Source: Verrucomicrobiota bacterium
GTDB lineage: Bacteria; Verrucomicrobiota; Verrucomicrobiia; Limisphaerales; UBA9464
NCBI GenBank assembly: GCA_947471985.1
Contig: CANIZL010000007.1
Span: forward strand, 37,332-101,331
DNA length: 64,000 nt
Direction of reading: 5' to 3'
A model generated the notes under the pieces. The model was not told the DNA's origin. It made no database searches and saw only the letters and a list, made by a program, of their open reading frames with translations. How positions within the stretch are numbered: position 1 is the first letter of the stretch; the number at the start of each line of letters is the position of its first letter. Below, piece by piece: positions 54,801-62,542 of the stretch. The position numbers were made by a program, and so were the translations under genes.

Positions 54801-57087
54801 GATCCGGCCCCGCATAGAGCTGCGCCAAAAAGTCATCGCCCGCCAACGACGAGACCCCGTCCGCCGCCGTTACCGGCGCGTGCAGTCCCACGTTGCTGAA
54901 CTGCACGCTGCCCCCCGCCGTCACCACGGTCACCAGCGCAAATCGGCTCAGCGCCGAGCCAGCCGAATTCCGCACCCGCACGCGGTAAGCTCCGGAAGTC
55001 GCCGACGTCACTCCCGTCAGCGGAAATTCCCGCCCGGTCGCCCCCGGGATGGCGCGGCCATTGAATTCCCATTGATACGTCAAAGGCGCGGTGCCCGTGG
55101 CCACGACACCGAGGACTCCGTACGCCCCCACATCGAGCCGAATGTCCTCCGGTTCCGCGGTGAGGCTTGGGGGCAGGTCGATCCGCAACAACGCGGCCGG
55201 GCTTTCAATAAAGCCGGCGGAATTGCTGACCACCACCGAATACGGCCCTGCATCCGCCGCTTGCACCAAACCGATTTGGAACGTGGCGTCCAGGGCACCC
55301 GGAATGTCCACGCCGTCCCGCCGCCACTGATAACTGAGTGGGCCCGTGCCCCCCGCCACCACCGTGAACGCCACCGGGGCACCCATCACCACCGTCTGTG
55401 CCACCGGTGGGACGCTGATCGCCGGTGGTATCAAGGCCTCCAGCGCCAGCGGTCCACTGACGACCTCACCAAAGGCATTGCGCACCACCACGGTGTAGCT
55501 CCCGGCCGTCGCCAATACGGCGGGTGCCGGCTCGAGACGCGGATTCGTTGTACTCGCCAACGTCACGCCGTTTTTCTGCCAATCGTAAAACAGCGGTTCC
55601 ATCCCACTCGCCCGCACAGTCAGCTGAAACGGTTGCCCAAAATCGGCCGGCACGGCGCGGAGCGCTTGGGTGATCTGCGGGGGCGTCGGATGGATCAGCG
55701 AGAATTTCGTCAAACCGGTCAGGCGCGCACCCGAGGGCGACCCGGTGCCCGGGCCACCCAGCGTCAAGGCGAGCACCCGAGACGTCCCGACCGGGCGGCC
55801 CGCCGCGAGCGCGGCTTCAAAGGAGGGGCCGGCACTGGTTTCCCAAACCCGCACCTGCACGACCGCCGCGCTTCCGGGGGGAATACCCGGCACCGAGCGC
55901 GTGCCGCCCACCCAATAGCCCGCCAAAGGTCCCGTATTGAACGGCACAGCCGCCGAGACTGGCCGCAGTTCGGCACTGGTGGCACCCGCATAGAGCTGCG
56001 CCAAATACCCGTCCCCCGCCAACCCCGTCGTCCCATCCTCTCCGGTGACCGGCACCCGCAGGGCCGCATTATCGAAAAACACCTTTCCGCCCGGCTCGTT
56101 GACGCCCACGACCACGGTGCGACTCGTCAGCGTTCCCAGCACACTGAGGACTCGCACCCGATAGGCGCCGGCATCCTCCACGGTGGCCGCTGTTCGCTCA
56201 AGAACCTCGCTGGTCGCCCCTGCAATATCCACGCCGTTGCGCTGCCATTGATACGCAAAAACACCCGAGCCAGCGACGCCCACCTGCAGGCGCAGCGCCC
56301 CGCCAACGGTCGTTTCCACCGGGTTCGGCTGGGTCGCCAAGGCCAACGGAACCACCGGGCCGAGCTTGAAGGACGTCAAGCCCGCCAACGCGGCCGGCAA
56401 CGCGGGCGGCTCGCCGAACCCACCCGTGGCCGGAATCCGCACGAGACCGGACACGCCGACCTTCGATCCAACTGTCAGCGCCTGTTCAAAATTACGTCCC
56501 TTCCCGAGTTCCCAGATTCGAACTTGGACGACCGCCGGACTGCCCGGGGCAATGCCCGTCAGATTGCGCACCCCGCCCCGCCAATAGCCGGCTCCATTCC
56601 CCGTCTGGAACGGCACAGCGGCCCCCACCGGGGCCAGCGAATCCACCGTGGCCCCCGCATACAACAAGGCCAGATAGCCATCCCCCGAGAGCCCGGTAAC
56701 CCCATCGCTGTCATAAATCGGCTGATCCACGGCGAGATTGGAAAAATTCACCGCTCCCCCCGGCCCATTAACCTCCAGCACACAAATACGGCTGACCACC
56801 GAGCCATCGAATACGGACGTGACGAAGACGCTATAGGATCCCGCGTCGGCCGGGGTCACCGCCGGCAACGTCAGCGTGGCGCTGTTTTGCTGCGGAATAT
56901 TGAAGCCATTAAAACGCCAGATATAGACCACCTCGCCGGTCGCCTGCACCGACAACGTGACGCTATCCCCGGGATTGGCGAAGACGCTGAGTGGCGGCTG
57001 TTCGGTGATCACGGGCGCCTGCGCCAGCGACGGGACCGTCGCCACCCACAGCCAAACCCACAGCCCAAGCAACGAACGAAACTTCAT
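51877..57087 (-). CDS. Giant secreted protein with Ig-like repeats, a novel thrice-repeated module and Calx-beta domains
   Basis: A 1736-residue exported protein with signal (LLGLWVWLWVATVPSLAQA). Eight Ig-like repeats (first VITEQPPLSVFANPGD) are interleaved with three copies of a module of about 130 residues: GDGYLALLYAGATVDSL, GDGYLAQLYAGATSAEL and GDDFLAQLYAGPDLDLL, each followed by AVPF, a G-x2-R turn and VQVR(I/V)WE. After the last Ig domain comes a SdrD-like domain (VFFDANRNGVLDPGEPHTT) with DRNHDGILD, a helical stretch, two Calx-beta domains near the end (FKALVLVVDFTDGE), and a C-terminal SDDLDDWARL ... FYRISAKP signature. The start is the ATG at 57087. Probably a calcium-stabilised adhesin or matrix protein. 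Confidence 0.82.
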   Translation of the reverse strand: MKFRSLLGLWVWLWVATVPSLAQAPVITEQPPLSVFANPGDSVTLSVQATGEVVYIWRFNGFNIPQQNSATLTLPAVTPADAGSYSVFVTSVFDGSVVSRICVLEVNGPGGAVNFSNLAVDQPIYDSDGVTGLSGDGYLALLYAGATVDSLAPVGAAVPFQTGNGAGYWRGGVRNLTGIAPGSPAVVQVRIWELGKGRNFEQALTVGSKVGVSGLVRIPATGGFGEPPALPAALAGLTSFKLGPVVPLALATQPNPVETTVGGALRLQVGVAGSGVFAYQWQRNGVDIAGATSEVLERTAATVEDAGAYRVRVLSVLGTLTSRTVVVGVNEPGGKVFFDNAALRVPVTGEDGTTGLAGDGYLAQLYAGATSAELRPVSAAVPFNTGPLAGYWVGGTRSVPGIPPGSAAVVQVRVWETSAGPSFEAALAAGRPVGTSRVLALTLGGPGTGSPSGARLTGLTKFSLIHPTPPQITQALRAVPADFGQPFQLTVRASGMEPLFYDWQKNGVTLASTTNPRLEPAPAVLATAGSYTVVVRNAFGEVVSGPLALEALIPPAISVPPVAQTVVMGAPVAFTVVAGGTGPLSYQWRRDGVDIPGALDATFQIGLVQAADAGPYSVVVSNSAGFIESPAALLRIDLPPSLTAEPEDIRLDVGAYGVLGVVATGTAPLTYQWEFNGRAIPGATGREFPLTGVTSATSGAYRVRVRNSAGSALSRFALVTVVTAGGSVQFSNVGLHAPVTAADGVSSLAGDDFLAQLYAGPDLDLLQPVPGAVPFARRNAAGLWRGGTRQIPTLAPGATAVLQVRVWETAAGVSFEEARAAGHPVGISVAVPAVLGGVGEPPSLPVSLGGLLPFSLTAWTPPTITAAPTPVDLVAGQSLHLAVAAEGTAPLRYVWHRNTTILPVDGPILDVPAVTAADAGDYRVEVINWVGRVETLPVTVGVRVPPAMVAQPQSLVRVMGAAAHFEVAVTGSLPLTFQWTKDGVDLAGAQSAVWEIPAVQTADAGAYRVRVANTAGTILSDAATLSVGVAPEIAPLPGSLAAVTGADVTLIAVVSGTAPLTYQWLKDGAPVLGGTFDRLELHAVTVADAGRYQVRVTNDFGSGLGSETRLTVETPVNLAGTAVDGYIVDATVFFDANRNGVLDPGEPHTTTDRQGKFSLDISLERFDRNHDGILDVTEGRLVRTGGVDLATGLAAEMPAVGPVGSKALGPLSSLVDAVQASAVGLSVREAEQIVAAGLNLPRELELTQIDPIAAAVAGHESARQLLNAAAQVQDTLIQVVSVVDAGGGGSDSAAASVLDSLARSLGPTGPIDLTAPDRIGQLIEQSAEREGLKLPQGLVATASQIVAEGNQTTHDAAQTGTPLEVAGRISRIQAVVQGPTADDLADAAAGRQPEAEILARNTGEQLDRQIDTRVGGDLLGTEVRPGTFSFGPEVPRVLENGQVIQALTVLRAEGNRGAVRLRVRFTADTATEGADFKALVLVVDFTDGETIRTVDLGSILVNDETPETTESLLATLELEDGAPVGAKLGDHVVTRVYIEDDDAAGSFAFATDALEVGEDGRFVRRLFVERSQGVKGTVNLMVRPRAVAGGASPGRDFDATPVPLTFGPGQRLAQVVVPVVVDDLYELNEEAGLELTLGEPSAVGATLGARQTARLVIVNDEQRAPQLRIAGRWGAGAESAGLQILGPVDQRVGIEVSDDLDDWARLSDGVIGSAGVYELPLDRARLGRFYRISAKP

Positions 57088-57270
57088 CGGATAACAGCAC
57101 CGGCCCACGGACCGACCGGATACCGCGGACTCTGAACGACCAGAGGGGTCTCCGTCCGGGTGTGGTGCTGAGGCACACCGTACCGGCCGAGGATTGTACC
57201 GATCAAACCCTTTTCGGCTACAGCTCGCACCAAGAGCTCGCTGGAGGTTCGATCTATTGGGCGGGATTCC

Positions 57271-58632
57271 TTACCTCCTCGCGCCACCCGCCACCGCCCG
57301 CCCGGCGCATTCCTGGAGTCGGCGCCGCAGAAACTCCTGTTCGGATTTTAATCCGGCCAATTCCACCGCCCGCTCAAACCAGCCCGCCGCAACGTCCCAC
57401 GCTTCCCGCCGGGCCTCCAGCTCGCCCAGGACCGCGTAGAGCAGATGATACTCCCGCAGCTTTTCGCGCTGGGGAATCGCCGCCACGGCATCGAGCCCTG
57501 CCCGCGGTCCCGCCACGTGCGCGACGACAATCGCCCGGTTTAACGCGATGACCGGTGAGGCATCCCATTCGATCCACTGGTCGTAGAGCGACAGAATCTG
57601 CCGCCAATCGGTCGCCTCATAACTCCGCGCCGCCGCGTGGCACGCGGCAATCCCCGCTTGCAAGTGGTACTCGGAAATGTCGCCTCCCGCCGCGGAGCGG
57701 GCGAAATGATACATTCCGCGGGCAATCAACGCCGGATCCCATAGGGTCCGATCCTGCTCCTGCAGGCGCAGCAGAGTGCCTTCGTCATCCACGCGGGCCG
57801 GAAATCGCGCGGCGTTTAAATACATCACCGCCAGCAACGCGTGGGTTTTCGGGGTGTCGCCGGCGGGATGTTCCGCCAACAGCGACGCCAATCGGCAGGC
57901 TTCCTGACAAACCTCCACGCGTACGAGTCGGTCCCCGGCCGATGCCTTGTAGCCTTCGTTGAACAGAAGGTAAAGAGAACGCAATACCCCCTCCAATCGC
58001 GCCGCCAAGGCCGCACCTTCCGGGATTTCAAAGGGAATGCGCGCGTCCCGAATCGCCTGCTTGGCGCGCGTGAGGCGCTTGGCAATCGCTGCGCCGGTCG
58101 TCAGAAAGGCCCGCGCAATCTCCGCCACACTGAATCCGCAGAGGGTCTTCAAGGCCAGCGCGACCTGCACCTCGAGGGGCAACTGCGGATGGCAGCAGAC
58201 AAACATCATCCGCAGACAGTCATCCGATACTTCCGGATCCAGCGCCGCGTCCTCAGCCGGCGTCGGTACGAATCGCTCCAGGGCCTGAACGATCTCCGCC
58301 TCCTTGTCGCGAAAGTTGCGTTCCCGCCGTACCACATCGAGCGCCCGATTGCGCGCGGCCCGGAGGATCCACGCCGAGGGATTCTCGGGGACGCCATGGA
58401 ACGGCCACGTCTGCAACGCCCGCGCCAATGTTTCCTGCACGACATCCTCCACGAGGCCGAGATTCTCCAGCCCGAAAACCCGCGTCAGGATCGCGATCAT
58501 CCGGCTGGCTTCGTGCCGGAACAGATGTTCCACCAATTGCGATACCTGCCCCACGGCCGGCGTGACGGGCATGCCGGACGCGTCCGCGTCGTCGACGGAC
58601 GTTGCCGCCGCAGGTCCGGTCCAATCCTTCAT
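57271..58632 (-). CDS. ECF sigma factor, ECF42-like, with C-terminal TPR-type domain
   Basis: A 453-residue alternative sigma factor. Region 2 is near residues 33-100 (GLVEDVVQETLARAL, SAWILRAARNRALDVVRR), region 4 near 150-200 (LALKTLCGFSVAEIARAFL). A long C-terminal extension of about 230 residues has TPR-like helices (LYDQWIEWDASPVIALNRAIVV) as in group ECF42 (SigJ-like), which has no anti-sigma factor and is controlled through this extension. It follows the YciI gene by 34 bases; this pairing is a hallmark of ECF42. The trigger and regulon are unknown. Confidence 0.87.
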   Translation of the reverse strand: MKDWTGPAAATSVDDADASGMPVTPAVGQVSQLVEHLFRHEASRMIAILTRVFGLENLGLVEDVVQETLARALQTWPFHGVPENPSAWILRAARNRALDVVRRERNFRDKEAEIVQALERFVPTPAEDAALDPEVSDDCLRMMFVCCHPQLPLEVQVALALKTLCGFSVAEIARAFLTTGAAIAKRLTRAKQAIRDARIPFEIPEGAALAARLEGVLRSLYLLFNEGYKASAGDRLVRVEVCQEACRLASLLAEHPAGDTPKTHALLAVMYLNAARFPARVDDEGTLLRLQEQDRTLWDPALIARGMYHFARSAAGGDISEYHLQAGIAACHAAARSYEATDWRQILSLYDQWIEWDASPVIALNRAIVVAHVAGPRAGLDAVAAIPQREKLREYHLLYAVLGELEARREAWDVAAGWFERAVELAGLKSEQEFLRRRLQECAGRAVAGGARR

Positions 58633-58666
58633 GATTCAACAAACCCGCGGGGCAGCGGCGCGCACA

Positions 58667-59083
58667 TCAGGCGGTGAGCGCGGTGCTTTCCCGCTCCCGC
58701 GCCACTTCCTGTCCCGCCTCGCACAGGCCCGCAATGGGCCGGACCTCCACCATCACCCCGTGCGGCAGCCCGGGACATTCCCGGGCAATGGCCAGCGCCT
58801 CCGCTTCCGTCCGGACGGTCAGCAGAAAATACCCGCCAATAGCCTCCTTGGATTCGGCAAATGGTCCGTCGGCCACGACGCTCCCCTGAGCCCCGCCGCC
58901 GGTCACGACCTTGCCCTCGTTTTCCAACGGATTGCCACCCGCCACCCGGCCGGCTCGTCGATGCCGTTCAAACCAGGCCATCCAGTCATTGAAGACCCGT
59001 TGCATTTCTTCCGGCGACAGCCCCTTGTGCCAGTCGGTGCCGCGGAAAATAAGGAGGTATCCGTGTTCGGAGTGTGATTTCAT
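58667..59083 (-). CDS. YciI-family protein with DGPF motif
   Basis: A 138-residue protein of the YCII/DGPF type with DGPFAESKE at residues 72-80 and a ferredoxin-like fold (IGGYFLLTV following). DGPF proteins are the usual partners and targets of ECF42 sigma factors; their biochemical role is not established. The sigma gene follows after 34 bases, so the two are probably one transcript. ATG 59083 has an AT-rich leader (TAAAATTGCCTATTT). Confidence 0.87.
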   Translation of the reverse strand: MKSHSEHGYLLIFRGTDWHKGLSPEEMQRVFNDWMAWFERHRRAGRVAGGNPLENEGKVVTGGGAQGSVVADGPFAESKEAIGGYFLLTVRTEAEALAIARECPGLPHGVMVEVRPIAGLCEAGQEVARERESTALTA

Positions 59084-59255
59084 AAATAGGCAATTTTACG
59101 ATTAAAGGTGAACCCAACTGAGTGATCGGTTAATAAAATGAGGTACGACCGCAGTTCGCCGGGCCATTCATCTCCCGGCGATGAAAAATCGTTATCGTCC
59201 TTCGGCGGTGCTCTTTTTCGGTCAGGTTTATTTTTTCCAATAGCAGCTTTCCAAC
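59084..59255 (-). promoter_or_regulatory. AT-rich leader of the YciI/sigma genes
   Basis: 172 bases between the end of the MoaD-like gene and the YciI start, clearly more AT-rich than the flanking genes. The promoter of the YciI-sigma pair should lie here, but no clear -35/-10 pair was seen. A TTTATTAACC sequence is present on the minus strand. Confidence 0.35.
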
Positions 59256-59552
59256 TCAACCACCGGCCATTGCGCCCACGACGAGAAATGGCTCCTGCCC
59301 CGACCGCACGGCCTCGGGCAGGACGGTTTCCGGCGGATCCAGCGACAGGTCCTCCTTGCACGCAAAGAACCGGATAAAGGGACGACGCCGAAAATGGACC
59401 GGATCGCGGATCGTCCCTCGCAGCATGGGAAAGCGATCTTCCAACGCCTCGATCACTGCGACTACCGTCACGGCACCGGCCAGATCGAACTCCACTTCGC
59501 CCTCCACGCGGGCCAGCGTGCGCAGGTGATACGGCAACACCACGCGAATCAT
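59256..59552 (-). CDS. MoaD/ThiS-like ubiquitin-fold protein
   Basis: A 98-residue small protein of the MoaD/ThiS (sulfur-carrier) fold: strands in [20 protein letters not shown], helix [15 protein letters not shown], and the C-terminal end VVGAMAGG with the Gly-Gly that is adenylylated or conjugated in this family. The ATG at 59552 overlaps the stop of the propeller gene (ATGA), so the two are translationally coupled. No MoeB/ThiF-type activating enzyme or other molybdopterin or thiamine gene is nearby, so its role is open. An extra 70 N-terminal residues in the open frame are unlikely. Confidence 0.82.
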   Translation of the reverse strand: MIRVVLPYHLRTLARVEGEVEFDLAGAVTVVAVIEALEDRFPMLRGTIRDPVHFRRRPFIRFFACKEDLSLDPPETVLPEAVRSGQEPFLVVGAMAGG

Positions 59553-60664
59553 GGCAGCACCTGCACCTCCACCGACAACACCCCCGGCAGATCGCGAACG
59601 ATCGCGTTCCACGTATTGCCGCTGTCGGCGGAGACGTAAACCTGTCCACCAGTCGTGCCGAAATAGACGCCGCACGGCTCCAGCGAATCCACCGCCATCG
59701 CATCTCGCAGCACGTTCACATAGCAATCCTTCTGCGGCAGTCCCTCGCTGAGCGGTTCCCATTCGTTGCCGCCGGTGCGACTGCGATAGACCCGGAGTTT
59801 GCCATCCGGCGGATAGTGCTCCGAGTCGCTTTTCATCGGCACCACATAAATGGTCTCCGGCTCATGGGCATGGACCTCAATGGGAAATCCAAAATCCGTC
59901 GGCAGGTTGCCGCTGACTTCGGTCCAGAGTTCCCCCGCGTTGTCGCTACGCAGGACGTCCCAGTGTTTCTGCATGAAAAGCACGTCCGGCCGCGACGGAT
60001 TCATGGCGATGTGATGCACGCAATGCCCAACCTCCGCATCAGGATCGGGCAGTTCGTACAGGGACTTGAGCCCCCGATTGATCGGCCGCCACGTCTGGCC
60101 GCCGTCGTCGGTCCGGAACGCCCCCGCCGCCGAGATGGCGATGTAGATGCGGTTGGGATTGCGCGGATCGAGCAGAATGGTGTGCAGCCCCATGCCACCC
60201 GCGCCCGGCTGCCAGAGATGCCCCTTGATGGCCCGGAGCCCCGGCAACTCCTGCCACGACGTACCGCCGTCCGTGCTCTTGAACAGCGCCGCATCCTCCG
60301 CGCCGGCATACACGGTGTCGGGATCCGTGTACGAAGGTTCGAAATGCCAGATCCGCTTGAACTCCCACGGATGCTGCGAACCGTCATACCACTTATGGGT
60401 TCCCGGATCGCCTTCGTATTGGAAGGTGTTGCCCACGGTTTCCCAATTCAGTCCGCCGTCATTGGACCGTTGCACCATCTGCCCGAACCACCCGCTGGTC
60501 TGGGAGGCGTAGATGCGATTGGGATCCACGGGCGATCCCTTCAAATGATATATCTCCCAGCCCGCGAAGAGCGGACCGCGAACCTGCCAATTCTGGCGCT
60601 TGCCATCGGAGGTGAGAATGAAGGCTCCCTTTTTGGTGCCGACCAGGACTCGAACGGTGCTCAT
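59549..60664 (-). CDS. BNR/sialidase-like beta-propeller protein
   Basis: A 371-residue propeller with about six Asp-box-like turns (S-x-D-G-G-x-T-W), such as [36 protein letters not shown] and [11 protein letters not shown]. It resembles proteins annotated exo-alpha-sialidase or glycosyl hydrolase, but the catalytic Arg triad of true sialidases cannot be seen. There is no signal peptide (starts [16 protein letters not shown]), so it is cytoplasmic. The ATG at 60664 has a good AGAGGAAC site. The MoaD-like gene follows with a 4-base overlap. Confidence 0.82.
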   Translation of the reverse strand: MSTVRVLVGTKKGAFILTSDGKRQNWQVRGPLFAGWEIYHLKGSPVDPNRIYASQTSGWFGQMVQRSNDGGLNWETVGNTFQYEGDPGTHKWYDGSQHPWEFKRIWHFEPSYTDPDTVYAGAEDAALFKSTDGGTSWQELPGLRAIKGHLWQPGAGGMGLHTILLDPRNPNRIYIAISAAGAFRTDDGGQTWRPINRGLKSLYELPDPDAEVGHCVHHIAMNPSRPDVLFMQKHWDVLRSDNAGELWTEVSGNLPTDFGFPIEVHAHEPETIYVVPMKSDSEHYPPDGKLRVYRSRTGGNEWEPLSEGLPQKDCYVNVLRDAMAVDSLEPCGVYFGTTGGQVYVSADSGNTWNAIVRDLPGVLSVEVQVLP

Positions 60665-60882
60665 GGTTGTTCCTCTTAGAATTTCCCGCAGTTTCCTCCC
60701 CTAAACGAACGAGGCAACCCGTTCAGGACAAGAATTGTAAAATAATTTCCCGCGGTCCAGTCGCCGAATTCGCCCACTCTGCCGGATCTCCCGATCCCCT
60801 CGGAATTGAATCCCGGCCCCGCACCATTGCACATCGCGCCCATCCAGTGCCCCACCGATCACTCCGATCAGAATTCCCGACT

Positions 60883-60984
60883 TATCCCAACGGGATTAAA
60901 TCCACCAGCCCGGGGTAGCCCGCCACGGGCTACCCCGGGTCCCAGTCCGATAAAATCCCCAACCCTGAAAGGGTTGAATCCAGC
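60883..60984. repeat. Intergenic hairpin repeat, copy A
   Basis: Begins TATCCCAACGGGATTAAATC and ends near CCTGAAAGGGTTGAATC. Central arms CCCGGGGTAGCCCG and CGGGCTACCCCGGG form a perfect 14-base stem around CCA. The short outer motifs CCCAACGGGATT and CCTGAAAGGGTT each contain small inverted repeats too. Confidence 0.85.
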
Positions 60985-61218
60985 ACCACGAAGGAGCTCG
61001 CGTGCGGCGAATCGCCGCCTTATTCACCGCACTTTTTGCGGCGAATAGCCTACCAGCATCCCTAGCGATTCGCTGCCCGCTCCAGGGAATGCATGAACCC
61101 AGGCTGGGTTGCACCATGCCCCCCCAGTTCAACGCTGCCCCGTCGACTGAGATGAGCATCCTTGCCGTCCGTACTGGCCGAGGACCGATACCCAGTCTGA
61201 ACATGGAGCCGCCACCCC

Positions 61219-61320
61219 TATCCCAACGGGATTGAATCATCCAGCCCGGGGTTGCCCGTCACGGGCTACCCCGGGTCCCCTCCCGTTCAATTGGACCAAC
61301 CCTGAAGGGGTTGAATCGGG
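61219..61320. repeat. Intergenic hairpin repeat, copy B
   Basis: Begins TATCCCAACGGGATTGAATC and ends with CCTGAAGGGGTTGAATC. The central stem CCCGGGGTTGCCCG/CGGGCTACCCCGGG has one mismatch. Confidence 0.85.
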
Positions 61321-61462
61321 CGCGCGAACCGAAACCCACGCCCCGCGAACCGACGCGCATCTATCGGCAACCCGTGCCCCACAGGTAACGCTCCACAAAG
61401 GCGGCTGGATCAGGGCCAACTTTCGACTCCCAAATCCCCTCCGCCAAATCAATCCGTCCCCC

Positions 61463-61563
61463 TATCCCAACGGGATTGAATCCTCCAACCCGGGGTCCCC
61501 CGCCACGGGCCAACCCGGGTCCCACCCCGTTTGATTGGTCCGTTTCTGAAGGGATTGAATCAG
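61463..61563. repeat. Intergenic hairpin repeat, copy C
   Basis: Begins TATCCCAACGGGATTGAATC and ends TTCTGAAGGGATTGAATC. The central arms (CCCGGGGTCCCCC / GGGCCAACCCGGG) are the most decayed of the three copies. Confidence 0.8.
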
Positions 61564-61702
61564 GCGCACAAACCGGAACACCCACGCGACCATCAAGCGG
61601 ACACCACTGACCTTCTGGCGTTACCCAATTCCGCCCACACCCAATCGGGCTCAAATGCCAGCCACGACCCGCGCACCTCCTGATGGGATTACCCAACGAT
61701 CC

Positions 61703-62032
61703 TCACCACCATTTTCTCGGGCGATAAACCCTCTCCTTTTGCAAGGAATACGAAAATCCCATCTCGCGAAGCCGAACCCCCAATCGTTCCGCCTCGTCCG
61801 GCAACAGACCGCCGAAGATACTCTCACCACCCCGTTGGAGCCGTCCCCGAATCTTCAAAAAGTTCTGATCGGCAAACAAGCTGATGCTTTGAACAAACCG
61901 AATCTGCTGAACGGTGGGCCGCTTCATGGGCAGGAGTTGGATGCTCACGAACGGTTGGTCGCACCAACCAACCCGGCGCACCCACTGGACCTTGCCCCTT
62001 AAAATGTCCCTGAGACTCAGCATGGAATCCAC
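61703..62032 (-). CDS. Hypothetical small protein
   Basis: A 109-residue open frame starting MDSMLSLRDILRGKVQ and ending RVYRPRKWW. Its composition is protein-like (hydrophobic segments mixed with charged helices such as LPDEAERLGVRLREMG) and unlike the spurious frames of the repeats next to it, but I do not recognise a family. It is basic at both ends. There is no strong ribosome binding site. It could instead be the remnant of a longer gene. Confidence 0.45.
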   Translation of the reverse strand: MDSMLSLRDILRGKVQWVRRVGWCDQPFVSIQLLPMKRPTVQQIRFVQSISLFADQNFLKIRGRLQRGGESIFGGLLPDEAERLGVRLREMGFSYSLQKERVYRPRKWW

Positions 62033-62113
62033 TGTGACCTAACCGGCCAAAACGCCCACCGGCGAACACCGGAGCGACCGGTGTTCACCCACCCACTTCG
62101 ATCCGCCTCCCCG

Positions 62114-62233
62114 TTAATCCTTCCACTCGATCTGAATCTCCGTCCCATCAGGCAATCCAGAAACCTCGCGGTGCATCCGCCCCCAGAGACCGAAATGCTC
62201 GCCGATCGGCAAAGTCACCCGCCCTTTTTTCAT
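62114..62233 (-). CDS. Tiny antitoxin-like ORF, possibly a remnant
   Basis: A 39-residue frame starting MKKGRVTLPIGEHFGLWG and ending LPDGTEIQIEWKD. The pattern 'KxGRVxLP ... LP-(D/E)-GTE-(V/I)-x-(V/I)' is that of the small beta-strand antitoxins (DUF104/AF2212-like and similar). The frame is open for 13 codons further upstream without a start. No toxin gene is next to it that I recognise. It may be a degraded antitoxin or part of a larger gene. Shares an upstream palindrome (62282-62296). Confidence 0.35.
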   Translation of the reverse strand: MKKGRVTLPIGEHFGLWGRMHREVSGLPDGTEIQIEWKD

Positions 62234-62281
62234 CGCCCCGACAGCCGCTTCCGCGGAAAGTTGACCAACTCAACCTCAGGC

Positions 62282-62296
62282 TTATGTTAAACATAA
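62282..62296. promoter_or_regulatory. Perfect palindromic operator-like site
   Basis: TTATGTT-A-AACATAA is a perfect 7-base inverted repeat around one base, in an AT-rich stretch between divergently oriented small ORFs (leftward 62233, rightward 62348). This is the size and place expected of a site bound by a small dimeric repressor. Confidence 0.4.
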
Positions 62297-62347
62297 ACGC
62301 GCGATTTGCTCGGTATTTTAACGATTTTAACCCACTATTCTCAAGCA

Positions 62348-62542
62348 ATGAGTTTTCAGATGGGCTCTAAGGTGCTGACCCGCTTTCTGGAATCTCCATT
62401 GAAGTGGCTGCCAGAGCAGAAGAAAATCACGGAGGAGCAAAAAGCAGCCATCGTTGACCGCCTAAAGCAGTTGGTGAATGAAGAACTGACTGATCTGAGC
62501 AAGCGGCGGTGGTGGAGGATGCCCCTTGGGCACAGCGCCGTC
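62348..62542 (+). CDS. Possible short or 3'-disrupted ORF
   Basis: The first 55 residues from ATG 62348 look like protein (MSFQMGSKVLTRFLESPLKW, then KKITEEQKAAIVDRLKQLVNEELTDLSKRRW), a basic and amphipathic helical segment. Beyond about 62515 the frame runs antisense into the PEP-CTERM gene and loses this character. The real gene may have been truncated by the neighbouring sequence. The end given here is only where protein-like sequence stops; the frame stays open to 62929. Confidence 0.3.

Larger units (their letters stand above)
60665..61702. other. Long intergenic region with three repeats
   Basis: About 1 kb without a convincing gene. It contains three copies of a hairpin repeat (60883-60984, 61219-61320, 61463-61563). 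The open frames in it overlap these repeats, are Pro/Gly/Arg-rich on both strands and change frame between copies, so I reject them as genes. The left end also holds the promoter of the BNR gene. Confidence 0.75.
62234..62542. other. Intergenic region with palindrome and short ORF
   Basis: 309 bases between the tiny antitoxin-like frame and the PEP-CTERM gene. They hold the palindrome at 62282-62296 and the first part of the rightward ORF from 62348. It is more AT-rich around 62270-62350 than the rest of the window. Confidence 0.5.

Noticed and set aside
54400..57135. Rightward open frame of 911 residues inside the giant Ig gene
   Set aside because: Same reason: Arg/His/Pro-rich antisense frame; the leftward frame has clear Ig repeats throughout.
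61232..61534. Small rightward gene
   Set aside because: The frame runs through two copies of the repeat and has low-complexity Pro/Gly/Asn sequence; no ribosome site.
60883..61563. CRISPR array
   Set aside because: Three copies of about 100 bases at irregular spacing of 244-336 bases with internal stems; no short direct repeats or spacers, no cas genes.
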